A stretch of 64,000 nucleotides of DNA, taken from NCBI GenBank assembly GCA_034429975.1, contig DAOUFM010000064.1, positions 1-64,000 of the forward strand. The letters run 5' to 3'. Of this stretch, positions 16,967 through 23,510 are shown in pieces. The notes under the pieces are model-generated. The model searched no databases. It was given only the letters and a program-made list of their open reading frames with translations, and was not told the DNA's origin. This stretch comes from UBA6170 sp034429975 (GTDB taxonomy: Bacteria > Chloroflexota > Anaerolineae > Anaerolineales > Anaerolineaceae). Every line of letters starts with the position of its first letter. The stretch's first letter is position 1. The translations under genes were made by a program, and so were the position numbers.

Positions 16967-18607
16967 TTACTCCTTATCTACTATTTTCCCACCCAGATCA
17001 AGCGCTGCTCTCACCAGGCTATCAGGGTCAAATTCATCTTCAAGTTTATCCAGATCAGATTTTGAAGTCATTTCTACAACTTTAACTTTTGCTTCTGTCC
17101 CCAGAACATGAGAAAAGGCGCGTTGGATAATCTCCAGATGCTCTCCTTTTTCTGTTCTTTCCTTTAACATCGTGCTTTGATAACCCAGCACAATCATTCC
17201 ATTTTTCACCGTGATACTACGGGCCGATGCCAATAAAGCTTCCGTATTTTTACGATAAGACCGGATTAAGTTTCTTACTTCTACTAAAGCGGCGCGTACT
17301 TCATTAATCGTTAATTCTTTCTTTTCACCGCTTTCTGATATTTTTACTTTCTCATTCCTGGAGGTTTTTCGAGTTTTAACAATAGGTTCTTCAAACACTT
17401 CCTTAATGTCTGTTTTTACTTCAATCCCTACAACAGCAGGCACGGACTCAGAAGGTTGCTCTATAAATTTTTTCTTTGAACTGGCTTGGTCTCGGTCAAA
17501 ACCCTGTGCTGGTGACTTGTCTTCAGAAGAAAATAGCTGAATTCCCTGAGCAATTGCCAATTCCAGAGCCAAGCTTGGTTGCCACGCCAGCCGGCTCTCG
17601 TTGGCAGCATTGTTAAATAATTTCAGAAGTTCTGTCAGCTTTTTCAAATCAATCCTTTGAGACCGCTCTTCCATTTCCAGGCGCACCTCATTTGTTACAT
17701 CCGCTGCTTTTTCATCACCCATCTGAATCAACATCAAACCCCGCAGATAATCCACCATTTGGCGGGCAAATTGACGCGGATCGGTACCAGCATCCAAAGC
17801 AGCGTGTAATTGATCCAGGCAGTCTTTGGTGTCCTGTGCACAAATCAAATCCACCAGATTAATGACAGTCTGATTGGTCGCTGTACCCATTACTTGCTGA
17901 GCAATCTCAAGCGTAACTTTCTCCCCAGTCGAGGTTAATTGATCCAGCAGCGAAATTGCGTCTCGCATTGCCCCGGTTGAATGCCGAGCAATCATAAATA
18001 AGGTTTCATCATCCACCTGGAGATTTTCGGCTTTAACCAATCTACGCAGCAGGTCAACAATGATAGTGACCGGAATGCGCCGAAACTCATAGCGCTGGCA
18101 ACGGGATAAAACGGTAGCTGGTATTTTATGAACTTCCGTAGTCGCCAGAATAAAAATAGCATGAGCTGGTGGTTCTTCCAGGGTTTTTAACAGAGCATTG
18201 AAGGCTGCGGTCGATAACATGTGGACTTCATCAATGATATAGACCTTATATTTCCCTTGAGAAGGAGAAAATCCAATTTTTTCTCGTAGATCGCGAATAT
18301 CATCTACACTGGTGTTTGAAGCAGCATCAATTTCGTATAAATCTAAAAAGCGGCTCTGATTAACGGCCAGGCAATTCTCACATTCATTGCAGGGATGCGT
18401 ATTGATGTCCGGATTCATACAATTCACCGCTTTGGCTAATAATCGGGCGGTGGTAGTTTTACCAGTTCCCCGTGGGCCAGAAAACAGATAGGCATGCCCA
18501 ATCCGGTTACTCCGAATCGCATTCTGCAGCGTGAGGACAATATGATCCTGTCCAACTACCTTATCCCATAATTGCGGGCGCCATTTTCTGTAAAGAGCCT
18601 CTGTCAT
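16967..18607 (-). CDS. dnaX: DNA polymerase III subunit gamma/tau
   Basis: Clamp-loader ATPase, 546 residues. Walker A GPRGTGKTTTAR near residue 45, a Zn site with Cys in CMNPD...CNECENC (about 64-79), DEVHMLS Walker B and the SRC motif in LSRCQRYEF are all present. The C-terminal part after about residue 370 is a charged linker followed by a small tau-like domain. No obvious programmed frameshift cassette is present: the longest homopolymer is an A6 tract (17468-17473 on the complement), which is short. ATG start is 15 nt after the possible small ORF upstream. Confidence 0.97.
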   Translation of the reverse strand: MTEALYRKWRPQLWDKVVGQDHIVLTLQNAIRSNRIGHAYLFSGPRGTGKTTTARLLAKAVNCMNPDINTHPCNECENCLAVNQSRFLDLYEIDAASNTSVDDIRDLREKIGFSPSQGKYKVYIIDEVHMLSTAAFNALLKTLEEPPAHAIFILATTEVHKIPATVLSRCQRYEFRRIPVTIIVDLLRRLVKAENLQVDDETLFMIARHSTGAMRDAISLLDQLTSTGEKVTLEIAQQVMGTATNQTVINLVDLICAQDTKDCLDQLHAALDAGTDPRQFARQMVDYLRGLMLIQMGDEKAADVTNEVRLEMEERSQRIDLKKLTELLKLFNNAANESRLAWQPSLALELAIAQGIQLFSSEDKSPAQGFDRDQASSKKKFIEQPSESVPAVVGIEVKTDIKEVFEEPIVKTRKTSRNEKVKISESGEKKELTINEVRAALVEVRNLIRSYRKNTEALLASARSITVKNGMIVLGYQSTMLKERTEKGEHLEIIQRAFSHVLGTEAKVKVVEMTSKSDLDKLEDEFDPDSLVRAALDLGGKIVDKE

Positions 18608-18622
18608 ACACCTTCCATCGAT

Positions 18623-18784
18623 TTAAAAATCTATTCCTGATAAAACCTTGCGTTGCAAATCCTGAAAATAAATTACCTGAATTTGCAAACGGCTCACGGG
18701 AACACTTAAATTGTAATCCAAAATCAACCGGTTGATATCAGTTATTTTTTCTAAAATAATGTCTATGATTTGTTCAATTGTTGA
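18623..18784 (-). CDS. Possible small protein between the lamin-tail gene and dnaX
   Basis: An open frame continues past the stop of the lamin-tail gene and fills most of the space before dnaX. The open frame begins inside the preceding gene with TTG at 18835, giving 70 residues; more plausibly, translation begins near 18780 after AAGAAGG, but the in-frame codon there is ATT. The predicted peptide (about 52 residues) is Ile/Leu-rich with a helical pattern. I do not recognise it. It may be a real small protein with an unusual start or simply an open spacer. Confidence 0.25.
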   Translation of the reverse strand, partial: STIEQIIDIILEKITDINRLILDYNLSVPVSRLQIQVIYFQDLQRKVLSGIDF

Positions 18785-18791
18785 CCTTCTT

Positions 18792-19280
18792 CTATGGGAT
18801 CTGAAAAGATGCTCTTTCCTGACCGGCTGAATCAAAGATTTTTACAACTTCTCCGCTCGTCCAGATTGCCTCCGGGCTCCCCCAGAATAAGGTGTTGGCT
18901 GTATTGGTTCCCGTGCGTGAATAAAGAGAGATTTGCCCTTTTACTAGATCAACGGATGGAAAAACAAACGCATGCCGGTCCTGGTCAATCACCTGCCAAC
19001 CGTGAAGATTTAAATCTCCAGAACCAACCCGTTCAATGGTTAATAGTTCGTTTTGTAAGTCTCCCGGAGCAAACACATTTGTAATGTTAACCACTGGCTC
19101 ATCTAAAGGGGGTAAATTCTTTTCCACTTCCGGGGTCGCATTCACCGGAGCAGTTTGCTTTGGAGCACTTATTTTAAACTCATTGGCAGGGTGCATTCTA
19201 TTCCAAATGGTAAGTACCAGTAAGGTTGTTGCAGCAGATACAATAATATTTACAATTAAAAATGGCAGCCAACGTTTCAA
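18792..19280 (-). CDS. Membrane-anchored lamin-tail-domain (LTD) protein
   Basis: 162 residues. One N-terminal membrane helix (about residues 5-26) is followed by a Pro-rich spacer and an extracytoplasmic LTD-type immunoglobulin fold: a LNLHGWQVID segment, a VFPS strand, a LYSRTGTNTANTLFWG block and VKIFDSAGQ at the end match the family. Start is TTG at 19280 with AGGA 7 nt upstream; no ATG is available in a suitable place. LTD proteins are common on bacterial surfaces, usually in adhesion or nuclease contexts, but no function can be assigned here. Confidence 0.75.
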   Translation of the reverse strand: MKRWLPFLIVNIIVSAATTLLVLTIWNRMHPANEFKISAPKQTAPVNATPEVEKNLPPLDEPVVNITNVFAPGDLQNELLTIERVGSGDLNLHGWQVIDQDRHAFVFPSVDLVKGQISLYSRTGTNTANTLFWGSPEAIWTSGEVVKIFDSAGQERASFQIP

Positions 19281-19298
19281 AAGATGATCCTACCTTAA

Positions 19299-19324
19299 GA
19301 TTTCTTTACGAAATCAATTATAAT
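19299..19324. promoter_or_regulatory. Inverted repeat next to a -10 element
   Basis: GATTTC (19299-19304) and GAAATC (19310-19315) are perfect arms around 5 nt; a TATAAT (19319-19324) follows 3 nt later, reading toward the NYN-domain gene. The placement suggests an operator overlapping the -35 region. No -35 match is convincing. Confidence 0.35.
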
Positions 19325-19382
19325 TTATCTGAATCATAGCATATTTTTTGTTTATAGAAAAACACAGGGGAATTTGAGAAGT

Positions 19383-19859
19383 ATGTATCTCGTTGATGGG
19401 CACAATTTAATCCCAAAAATTAAAAAGTTATCGCTTAAAATGATGGATGACGAAAATGCATTAATCGAATTATTAAATGATTTTGCCCGCCTTGCCCGCA
19501 AAAACGTAGAAGTTTACTTTGATAAAGCCGCTATCGGACAATCTGGTACCAGAAAAATTGGAATTATCACAGCTCACTTCATCCGCGAAGGATCAACTGC
19601 TGATGAGGCTATCATTCAACGGGTACGCAAAATGAAAAAGCGAGCCAGAGATATTAAAGTTGTATCTTCTGATCGACATGTTCAGAACCAGGTTCGTGCT
19701 TATCAAGCTGAAGTAATCCCTTCCGAAACTTTTGCAAAGGAAATTGAAAAGGTCTTTTCAGCCGGACCTGGTGGAGGAAAACCTGACCCTGATAAACAAA
19801 ACCCGTCCGAGATCGCCTATTGGGAACAGGAATTCACACGAGCCAGGAAGAAAAAATAA
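19383..19859 (+). CDS. NYN-domain protein, YacP/Rae1-like endoribonuclease
   Basis: About 158 residues. The YLVDGHNLIP N-terminus, DDENALIELLNDF, VEVYFDKAA, STADEAIIQRV and VVSSDRHVQ segments follow the order of acidic residues in the PIN-like NYN fold, family YacP (Rae1 in Bacillus, a ribosome-associated endoribonuclease). Two starts are possible: TTG at 19374 or ATG at 19383; the ATG gives the typical family N-terminus. Stands alone, divergent from the LTD gene. Confidence 0.8.
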   Translation: MYLVDGHNLIPKIKKLSLKMMDDENALIELLNDFARLARKNVEVYFDKAAIGQSGTRKIGIITAHFIREGSTADEAIIQRVRKMKKRARDIKVVSSDRHVQNQVRAYQAEVIPSETFAKEIEKVFSAGPGGGKPDPDKQNPSEIAYWEQEFTRARKKK

Positions 19860-19916
19860 ATTATTCTTAGTTTCTTTTAATGAATTATTGATTTATTTGG
19901 TCTATAATATCCAATA

Positions 19917-20064
19917 GACACCCTGCTTGGATAAAATTAGGTGTCATTGGTATCAGCCGGTCTGTGAGCATTTCCCCCAATGTTCAACCATCAGACCAGT
20001 CTGATGGCATTCCCTCCCTGGAGACCGCTATACATGCCCCAAGTGTATAGCGGTCAAATTTTTT
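19917..20064 (+). ncRNA. Candidate structured RNA ending in an intrinsic terminator
   Basis: Four consecutive inverted repeats fill this gene-free stretch: GACACC/GGTGTC (19917-19922/19940-19945), CATTGG/CCAATG (19945-19950/19977-19982), CCATCAGA/TCTGATGG with a 4-nt loop (19988-20007), and ACCGCTATAC/GTATAGCGGT (20024-20054) followed by a T-rich tract. The order and final terminator resemble an independent RNA or a terminated leader, more than an ordinary spacer. A TATAAT occurs just before (19903-19908) but without a matching -35. No known family was recognised. Confidence 0.35.
20024..20064 (+). terminator. Intrinsic terminator downstream of the NYN gene region
   Basis: Perfect 10-bp stem (20024-20033/20045-20054) with an 11-nt loop, then CAAATTTTTTC. 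It ends either the NYN gene transcript or the structured RNA at 19917-20064. Confidence 0.75.
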
Positions 20065-20085
20065 CAAGATAATGGTGTTTACGGC

Positions 20086-20113
20086 TTGACGAAAAGTAAC
20101 AATTTATTAGAAT
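20086..20113 (+). promoter_or_regulatory. Sigma-70 promoter for the lipoprotein gene at 20144
   Basis: TTGACG (20086-20091) and TAGAAT (20108-20113) with 16-nt spacing; the start point would be about 24 nt before the ATG, leaving room only for the GGAGG ribosome site. Confidence 0.7.
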
Positions 20114-20143
20114 CAAATTATGTAATTATCTGTGGAGGAATAA

Positions 20144-21025
20144 ATGAAAAAATTTTCTTTATCTTTAATCATTTTTCTCGTTTTTGTCTCTCTATCATGC
20201 TCCCTCCCGATCAGCAAAATAAAAGACAAGGTTGAACCTAAGGCACCAACAAAAGAAATGGCACAGGCAACCACTCCAAAAGTCGAAAACCCAACCCAAA
20301 CTGTCTATTCACCTCCAACAGCAAGACCAACCAGTGCAGAAACTGCCGCCCCCAAACCTTCCACAACTCCGGAAATACCAACAGAAGTTCCCACCGAAAC
20401 TCCCCAAGCCTGCCCTCAGTTCGGAAAAGAGGAATTTGATTCTCCAAATGATTGCTGGCCGCATTCTCTCGACACAGTCCTTTCAACCACTGGTATCTCC
20501 AACCCTAACAAAGTATATGTCGGCATTCGGGATGGGCGGCTTGTGTTTGAATCGCAATTACCTGAGGACATTTTTCTGTATTCCATTTATCAGAACAACG
20601 AATATGATAACGTGATCCTGCGGGCAGCCATCACCAAGATTGAACCCAGTGTCAATCAAAACGGTTTTACCTTTGTCTGCCACTACAACAAGAATGGGTG
20701 GTATGAAGCCCGCATTGAAAGTAGTGGTTCATTCGAAATTTACCAATATGATGCTGCCAAAAAACAAAAAGGAGGTAACCCATTCATTTCTCTTGGAAGC
20801 GGTGGTGCAGCTGCATATCGCATCGGCGCAGATCGTGAGAATATTGTTGAATGGCAATGCGACCTGGATAGTTTGACTTTGATCGTGAATGGCAAACAAA
20901 CCTGGAAAAAAAAGAATATCGCAACCATAACTGGCGGCGGTGCTGTTGGTGTGGGTCTGGCTTCTTACTCCGGCCGCTATCCCCGACAAATTGGTTTTGA
21001 GTATGTAGAAATCGAGAAGCCATAA
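20144..21025 (+). CDS. Lipoprotein with Thr/Pro linker and concanavalin-like domain
   Basis: 293 residues. A lipoprotein signal peptide ends in LSCS (Cys near residue 19). Residues about 25-85 are a low-complexity Thr/Pro/Glu linker, typical of surface lipoproteins. The C-terminal 200 residues form a beta-rich domain with regularly spaced strands (RDGRLVFES, YEARIESSG, IVEWQCDLDSLTLIVNG), similar in pattern to DUF1080/laminin-G-like sugar-binding folds. No catalytic residues can be identified. Clear GGAGG ribosome site. Confidence 0.72.
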   Translation: MKKFSLSLIIFLVFVSLSCSLPISKIKDKVEPKAPTKEMAQATTPKVENPTQTVYSPPTARPTSAETAAPKPSTTPEIPTEVPTETPQACPQFGKEEFDSPNDCWPHSLDTVLSTTGISNPNKVYVGIRDGRLVFESQLPEDIFLYSIYQNNEYDNVILRAAITKIEPSVNQNGFTFVCHYNKNGWYEARIESSGSFEIYQYDAAKKQKGGNPFISLGSGGAAAYRIGADRENIVEWQCDLDSLTLIVNGKQTWKKKNIATITGGGAVGVGLASYSGRYPRQIGFEYVEIEKP

Positions 21026-21040
21026 TTTTTTTGTTCAATC

Positions 21041-21069
21041 TTGTCGCATCTCCGTCCGAATGCTATAAT
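21041..21069 (+). promoter_or_regulatory. Promoter of tRNA-Arg
   Basis: TTGTCG (21041-21046), 17-nt spacer and perfect TATAAT (21064-21069), ending 9 nt before the mature tRNA. Confidence 0.75.
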
Positions 21070-21078
21070 CGCCTTAGC

Positions 21079-21152
21079 GCCCCAGTAGCTCAATAGGACA
21101 GAGCAAAGCACTCCTAACGCTTAGGTTGGGGGTTCGATTCCCTCCTGGGGCA
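21079..21152 (+). tRNA. tRNA-Arg (anticodon CCU)
   Basis: Seven-bp acceptor GCCCCAG/CTGGGGC with discriminator A, D arm GCTC/GAGC, anticodon loop CTCCTAA (anticodon CCT reading AGG), T arm with GTTCGATTC. One A-C mismatch sits at the base of the anticodon loop. CCA is not encoded. Confidence 0.93.
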
Positions 21153-21189
21153 CTTTAATCGGTTTCTAAAAAACTAGTCTTTTTCCCTC

Positions 21190-21217
21190 TTGCATAATTT
21201 TAAAAATATGCTACAAT
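21190..21217 (+). promoter_or_regulatory. Promoter-like element after tRNA-Arg with no gene downstream
   Basis: TTGCAT (21190-21195), 16 nt, TACAAT (21212-21217). The next + strand gene is over 700 nt away and a hairpin follows immediately, so the product, if any, would be a short RNA. Confidence 0.45.
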
Positions 21218-21220
21218 AAG

Positions 21221-21276
21221 AAATGATAAATGCTTGGGTGCCCCCCTCACCTAGGCGTTTATCATTTAATGTGGGG
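21221..21276 (+). ncRNA. Long hairpin with C-rich loop and possible pseudoknot
   Basis: A nearly continuous stem of about 18 bp (21221-21240 with 21247-21267, with small internal irregularities) has a loop of six C residues (21241-21246). A GGGG run at 21273-21276 just 3' of the stem could pair with the loop as an H-type pseudoknot. It lies directly after a promoter-like element. It may be a short RNA or an element in the 3' part of the tRNA transcript. Confidence 0.3.
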
Positions 21277-21278
21277 TA

Positions 21279-21323
21279 ATAAAAAAACCGGTTGGCTTCT
21301 TTTTTGAGCACAACCGATTTTTC
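21279..21323 (-). terminator. Terminator for the minus-strand gene at 21339 (possibly bidirectional)
   Basis: CCGGTTG (21288-21294) and CAACCG (21311-21316) form a stem with a long loop; on the minus strand it is followed by seven T residues, on the plus strand by TTTTTC. It sits between convergent units. Confidence 0.6.
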
Positions 21324-21338
21324 TTTCAACTGGATTTC

Positions 21339-21710
21339 TTAATTATCAAAATTTGGCAAATCATCATCTTCATCGTCGATATCGACGTCAAAATCATACT
21401 CAATATCCCCGGCTTTACGCCGGATCCAAAGGTATAGAACCTGCCCATCAGCGGATTCCGAAGAGCGGGCTGCCATAATTGGCACCTTTTCTTCCAATCC
21501 ATAATCGTTACGATAATGAAGAAAGATGCTGTCTTTTCTGCGCCAGGCACGGTGGCAGCGTTCCACCAATGCAGCTCCATTAAATGTCCGTAAGCGGGTT
21601 AATGCCAAGTCATATAAACCTGGACCTTCGTTTAATCCCAGAGCCCAGCCATCTTCAATCAGTTCAAAACTGGGCGGAGGTCCTTCAATGATTGTTATTT
21701 TATCTTCCAT
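21339..21710 (-). CDS. Conserved-looking small protein with acidic tail, function unknown
   Basis: 123 residues, not recognised. Residues 1-95 look globular and soluble, with a TFNGAALVERCHRAWRRKD helix and regular strands (HYRNDYGLEEKVPIMAARS, VLYLWIRRK). The last 20 residues are almost all Asp/Glu with a few hydrophobics. There is no signal peptide or membrane helix. It is a single gene, with its own terminator, facing away from hsp20. Regular codon use and a good fit between two regulatory elements make it likely real. Confidence 0.7.
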   Translation of the reverse strand: MEDKITIIEGPPPSFELIEDGWALGLNEGPGLYDLALTRLRTFNGAALVERCHRAWRRKDSIFLHYRNDYGLEEKVPIMAARSSESADGQVLYLWIRRKAGDIEYDFDVDIDDEDDDLPNFDN

Positions 21711-21918
21711 ACTACTCCCTTATTTACCATTTCTTTCTATTGGTAAATATAAAGTCATTTTACCGCGAATTTCTTAAATGTCTATGAACACTTCGTTAAC
21801 AATTTATAAGAGTTTTTTGATAATTTATATAAAGAATTAATATTTCTCTTTCAGGAAATTTATATTCAACATGTAAAATGATCACAATAAAGAAATTAAA
21901 CATCAGGAGAAGAAAAAT

Positions 21919-22335
21919 ATGGCTACTGTTTATTTTAGAAACCCCTATCGTCATTTGGCACGACGTCAATTATGGAATGCAATCGAAGAAGAAAATCAGA
22001 CTGAATCCAAGGTCGTGTTCCCTCTGGATTTGCGAATAGCAGATGAGGAATATCTCATCGAAGCGTTCTTACCCGGTGTCGTCGCGGATGATCTGGATAT
22101 CCAGATTGAGAATAATATTGTTACCATCAAAGGTGAGATTAAAATTGAACGCAACGAAGGTGATCGTTATCTTTTGAAAGAACGTCCATTTGGAACATTT
22201 CAACGCTCTGTTGAGCTTCCCGATGACGTTGACTCCAACAAAGTTGAAGCAGAGTTGAAAAATGGAGTTTTGACCTTGCGTTTACCGAAATCAGAAATTT
22301 CCAAGCCACGCAAAATTTCGATCTCCAATAACTAA
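21919..22335 (+). CDS. Small heat-shock protein (Hsp20/alpha-crystallin)
   Basis: 138-residue ATP-independent chaperone. The alpha-crystallin domain spans about residues 35-130: LDLRIADEEYLIEAFLPGV, IKGEIKIE, GTFQRSVELP and the conserved AELKNGVLTLRLPK motif, ending with an oligomerisation-type tail. AGGAGA precedes the ATG. No CIRCE or other heat-shock operator was recognised in the upstream 200 nt. Confidence 0.95.
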   Translation: MATVYFRNPYRHLARRQLWNAIEEENQTESKVVFPLDLRIADEEYLIEAFLPGVVADDLDIQIENNIVTIKGEIKIERNEGDRYLLKERPFGTFQRSVELPDDVDSNKVEAELKNGVLTLRLPKSEISKPRKISISNN

Positions 22336-22352
22336 TTGAGTATCACAAACCC

Positions 22353-22388
22353 CAGGAGTTTCGGCGAAAGCTGGAACTCCTGTTTTTT
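22353..22388 (+). terminator. Terminator of the hsp20 gene
   Basis: CAGGAGTT (22353-22360) pairs with AACTCCTG (22375-22382), then six T residues. Confidence 0.85.
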
Positions 22389-22434
22389 AATGATCTCAAA
22401 CACAGCTTACCCATAGTTAAGGTAAAATCGGGAC

Positions 22435-23232
22435 ATGTCAATTCCTGAAGGTTTTTTGCAAGCAATTAACCAGGCACGCATTCCACAATTCAAATATTTC
22501 GAGAGCATTGGTTCGACCAACCAGGTTGCCCTGGAATGGCTGGAAACAGGTGCCATAGATCAAGCGATTGTCTTTTCTGAACACCAGTCAGCTGGTCGCG
22601 GTCGTTTTAATCGTCCCTGGGTGACCGAGCCAGGCAGTGCACTGGCTTTATCGATTATCGTGAAACCTTCTATTGAAGAAATGAAATCGCTCTCATTATT
22701 TTCCCCTCTGGCGGGTGTAGCGTTAACCGATGTGTTGAAGAACCAATATCATATCGAAGCTCAAATCAAATGGCCCAACGATGTGCTGATCAAACGGATG
22801 AAGACCTCCGGAATCTTAACCGAAACAACCTGGAGTGGTGAGAAAATGGCCGGTCTGGTCGTAGGGATCGGGGTTAACTTACTGCCTGCTTCCATCCCTC
22901 CAAAAAAATCCTTAAAATATCCAGCAACCTGTGTGCAAAACCATTGCCTTGATCCAATTAATCGTTATGATTTTCTTAAACATTTGCTGAAAGCCTTTTC
23001 AAACTGGCGGTCACTCATCAACAATGATAAATTTCTGAACCAATGGCAAAAATTACTGGCATTTCGCGGAGAAAAGGTATATATTAAGCAGAAAGATGGT
23101 AGCGTTCAATTAAGTGGCTGGTTGCATGGGCTTACCCCAATGGGTGATTTAGAAATCCTGACTGAGGATAACCGGATCGAAACCATCACTGTCGGAGATG
23201 TACACCTCCGGCCAGCTGAAGAAGAAAATTGA
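22435..23232 (+). CDS. birA: Biotin--[acetyl-CoA-carboxylase] ligase (catalytic-only BirA)
   Basis: Attaches biotin to carrier domains. The catalytic signature SAGRGRFNRPW (biotinyl-AMP loop), IKWPNDVLI and GILTE are present, followed by a C-terminal SH3-like domain. At 265 residues it lacks the N-terminal helix-turn-helix of E. coli BirA, so it is a class I ligase without repressor function. No carboxylase genes are adjacent. It is followed 9 nt later by a small membrane-protein gene. Confidence 0.92.
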   Translation: MSIPEGFLQAINQARIPQFKYFESIGSTNQVALEWLETGAIDQAIVFSEHQSAGRGRFNRPWVTEPGSALALSIIVKPSIEEMKSLSLFSPLAGVALTDVLKNQYHIEAQIKWPNDVLIKRMKTSGILTETTWSGEKMAGLVVGIGVNLLPASIPPKKSLKYPATCVQNHCLDPINRYDFLKHLLKAFSNWRSLINNDKFLNQWQKLLAFRGEKVYIKQKDGSVQLSGWLHGLTPMGDLEILTEDNRIETITVGDVHLRPAEEEN

Positions 23233-23241
23233 GAGGTAGTT

Positions 23242-23451
23242 ATGTTAGATGATTTGAGAAATACGGCTGAAGCTTCCTTCATACAGGAAGAAACAGCCAT
23301 TGCTGAACAACAATACCTGCCGAAAAAAGAAAAAAGATTCCTGGGCATGACTGCCATCCAGCGTTTCATTCTGGCGGTTTTATTATTAATCCTGGTAGTC
23401 GTTCTGGGAACCCTATTTTTATTGGTTTCAGGAAAAATGATCTTACCCTAA
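23242..23451 (+). CDS. Small single-pass membrane protein
   Basis: 69 residues: a charged N-terminal 40 residues (rich in Glu and Lys) and one strong membrane helix at about 44-66. Ribosome site GAGAGG precedes the ATG by a proper distance, and the gene lies 9 nt after birA and just before a terminator, so the two are cotranscribed. Not recognised. Confidence 0.65.
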   Translation: MLDDLRNTAEASFIQEETAIAEQQYLPKKEKRFLGMTAIQRFILAVLLLILVVVLGTLFLLVSGKMILP

Positions 23452-23455
23452 AAAC

Positions 23456-23492
23456 AAAGAGACTGAATTCTGTTGAATAATTCAGTCTCTTT
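23456..23492. terminator. Bidirectional terminator between the birA unit and gyrA
   Basis: A 13-14-bp stem (AAAGAGACTGAATT-type arms, 23456-23469/23479-23492) with flanking A and T tracts lies between two convergent genes. Confidence 0.85.
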
Positions 23493-23510
23493 AATTAAAA
23501 GAATTTCTTT

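Noticed and set aside
17468..17473. Possible dnaX frameshift site
   Set aside because: An A6 tract is present on the coding strand but not in a phased heptamer such as A-AAA-AAG, and no downstream hairpin or alternative short frame is evident.
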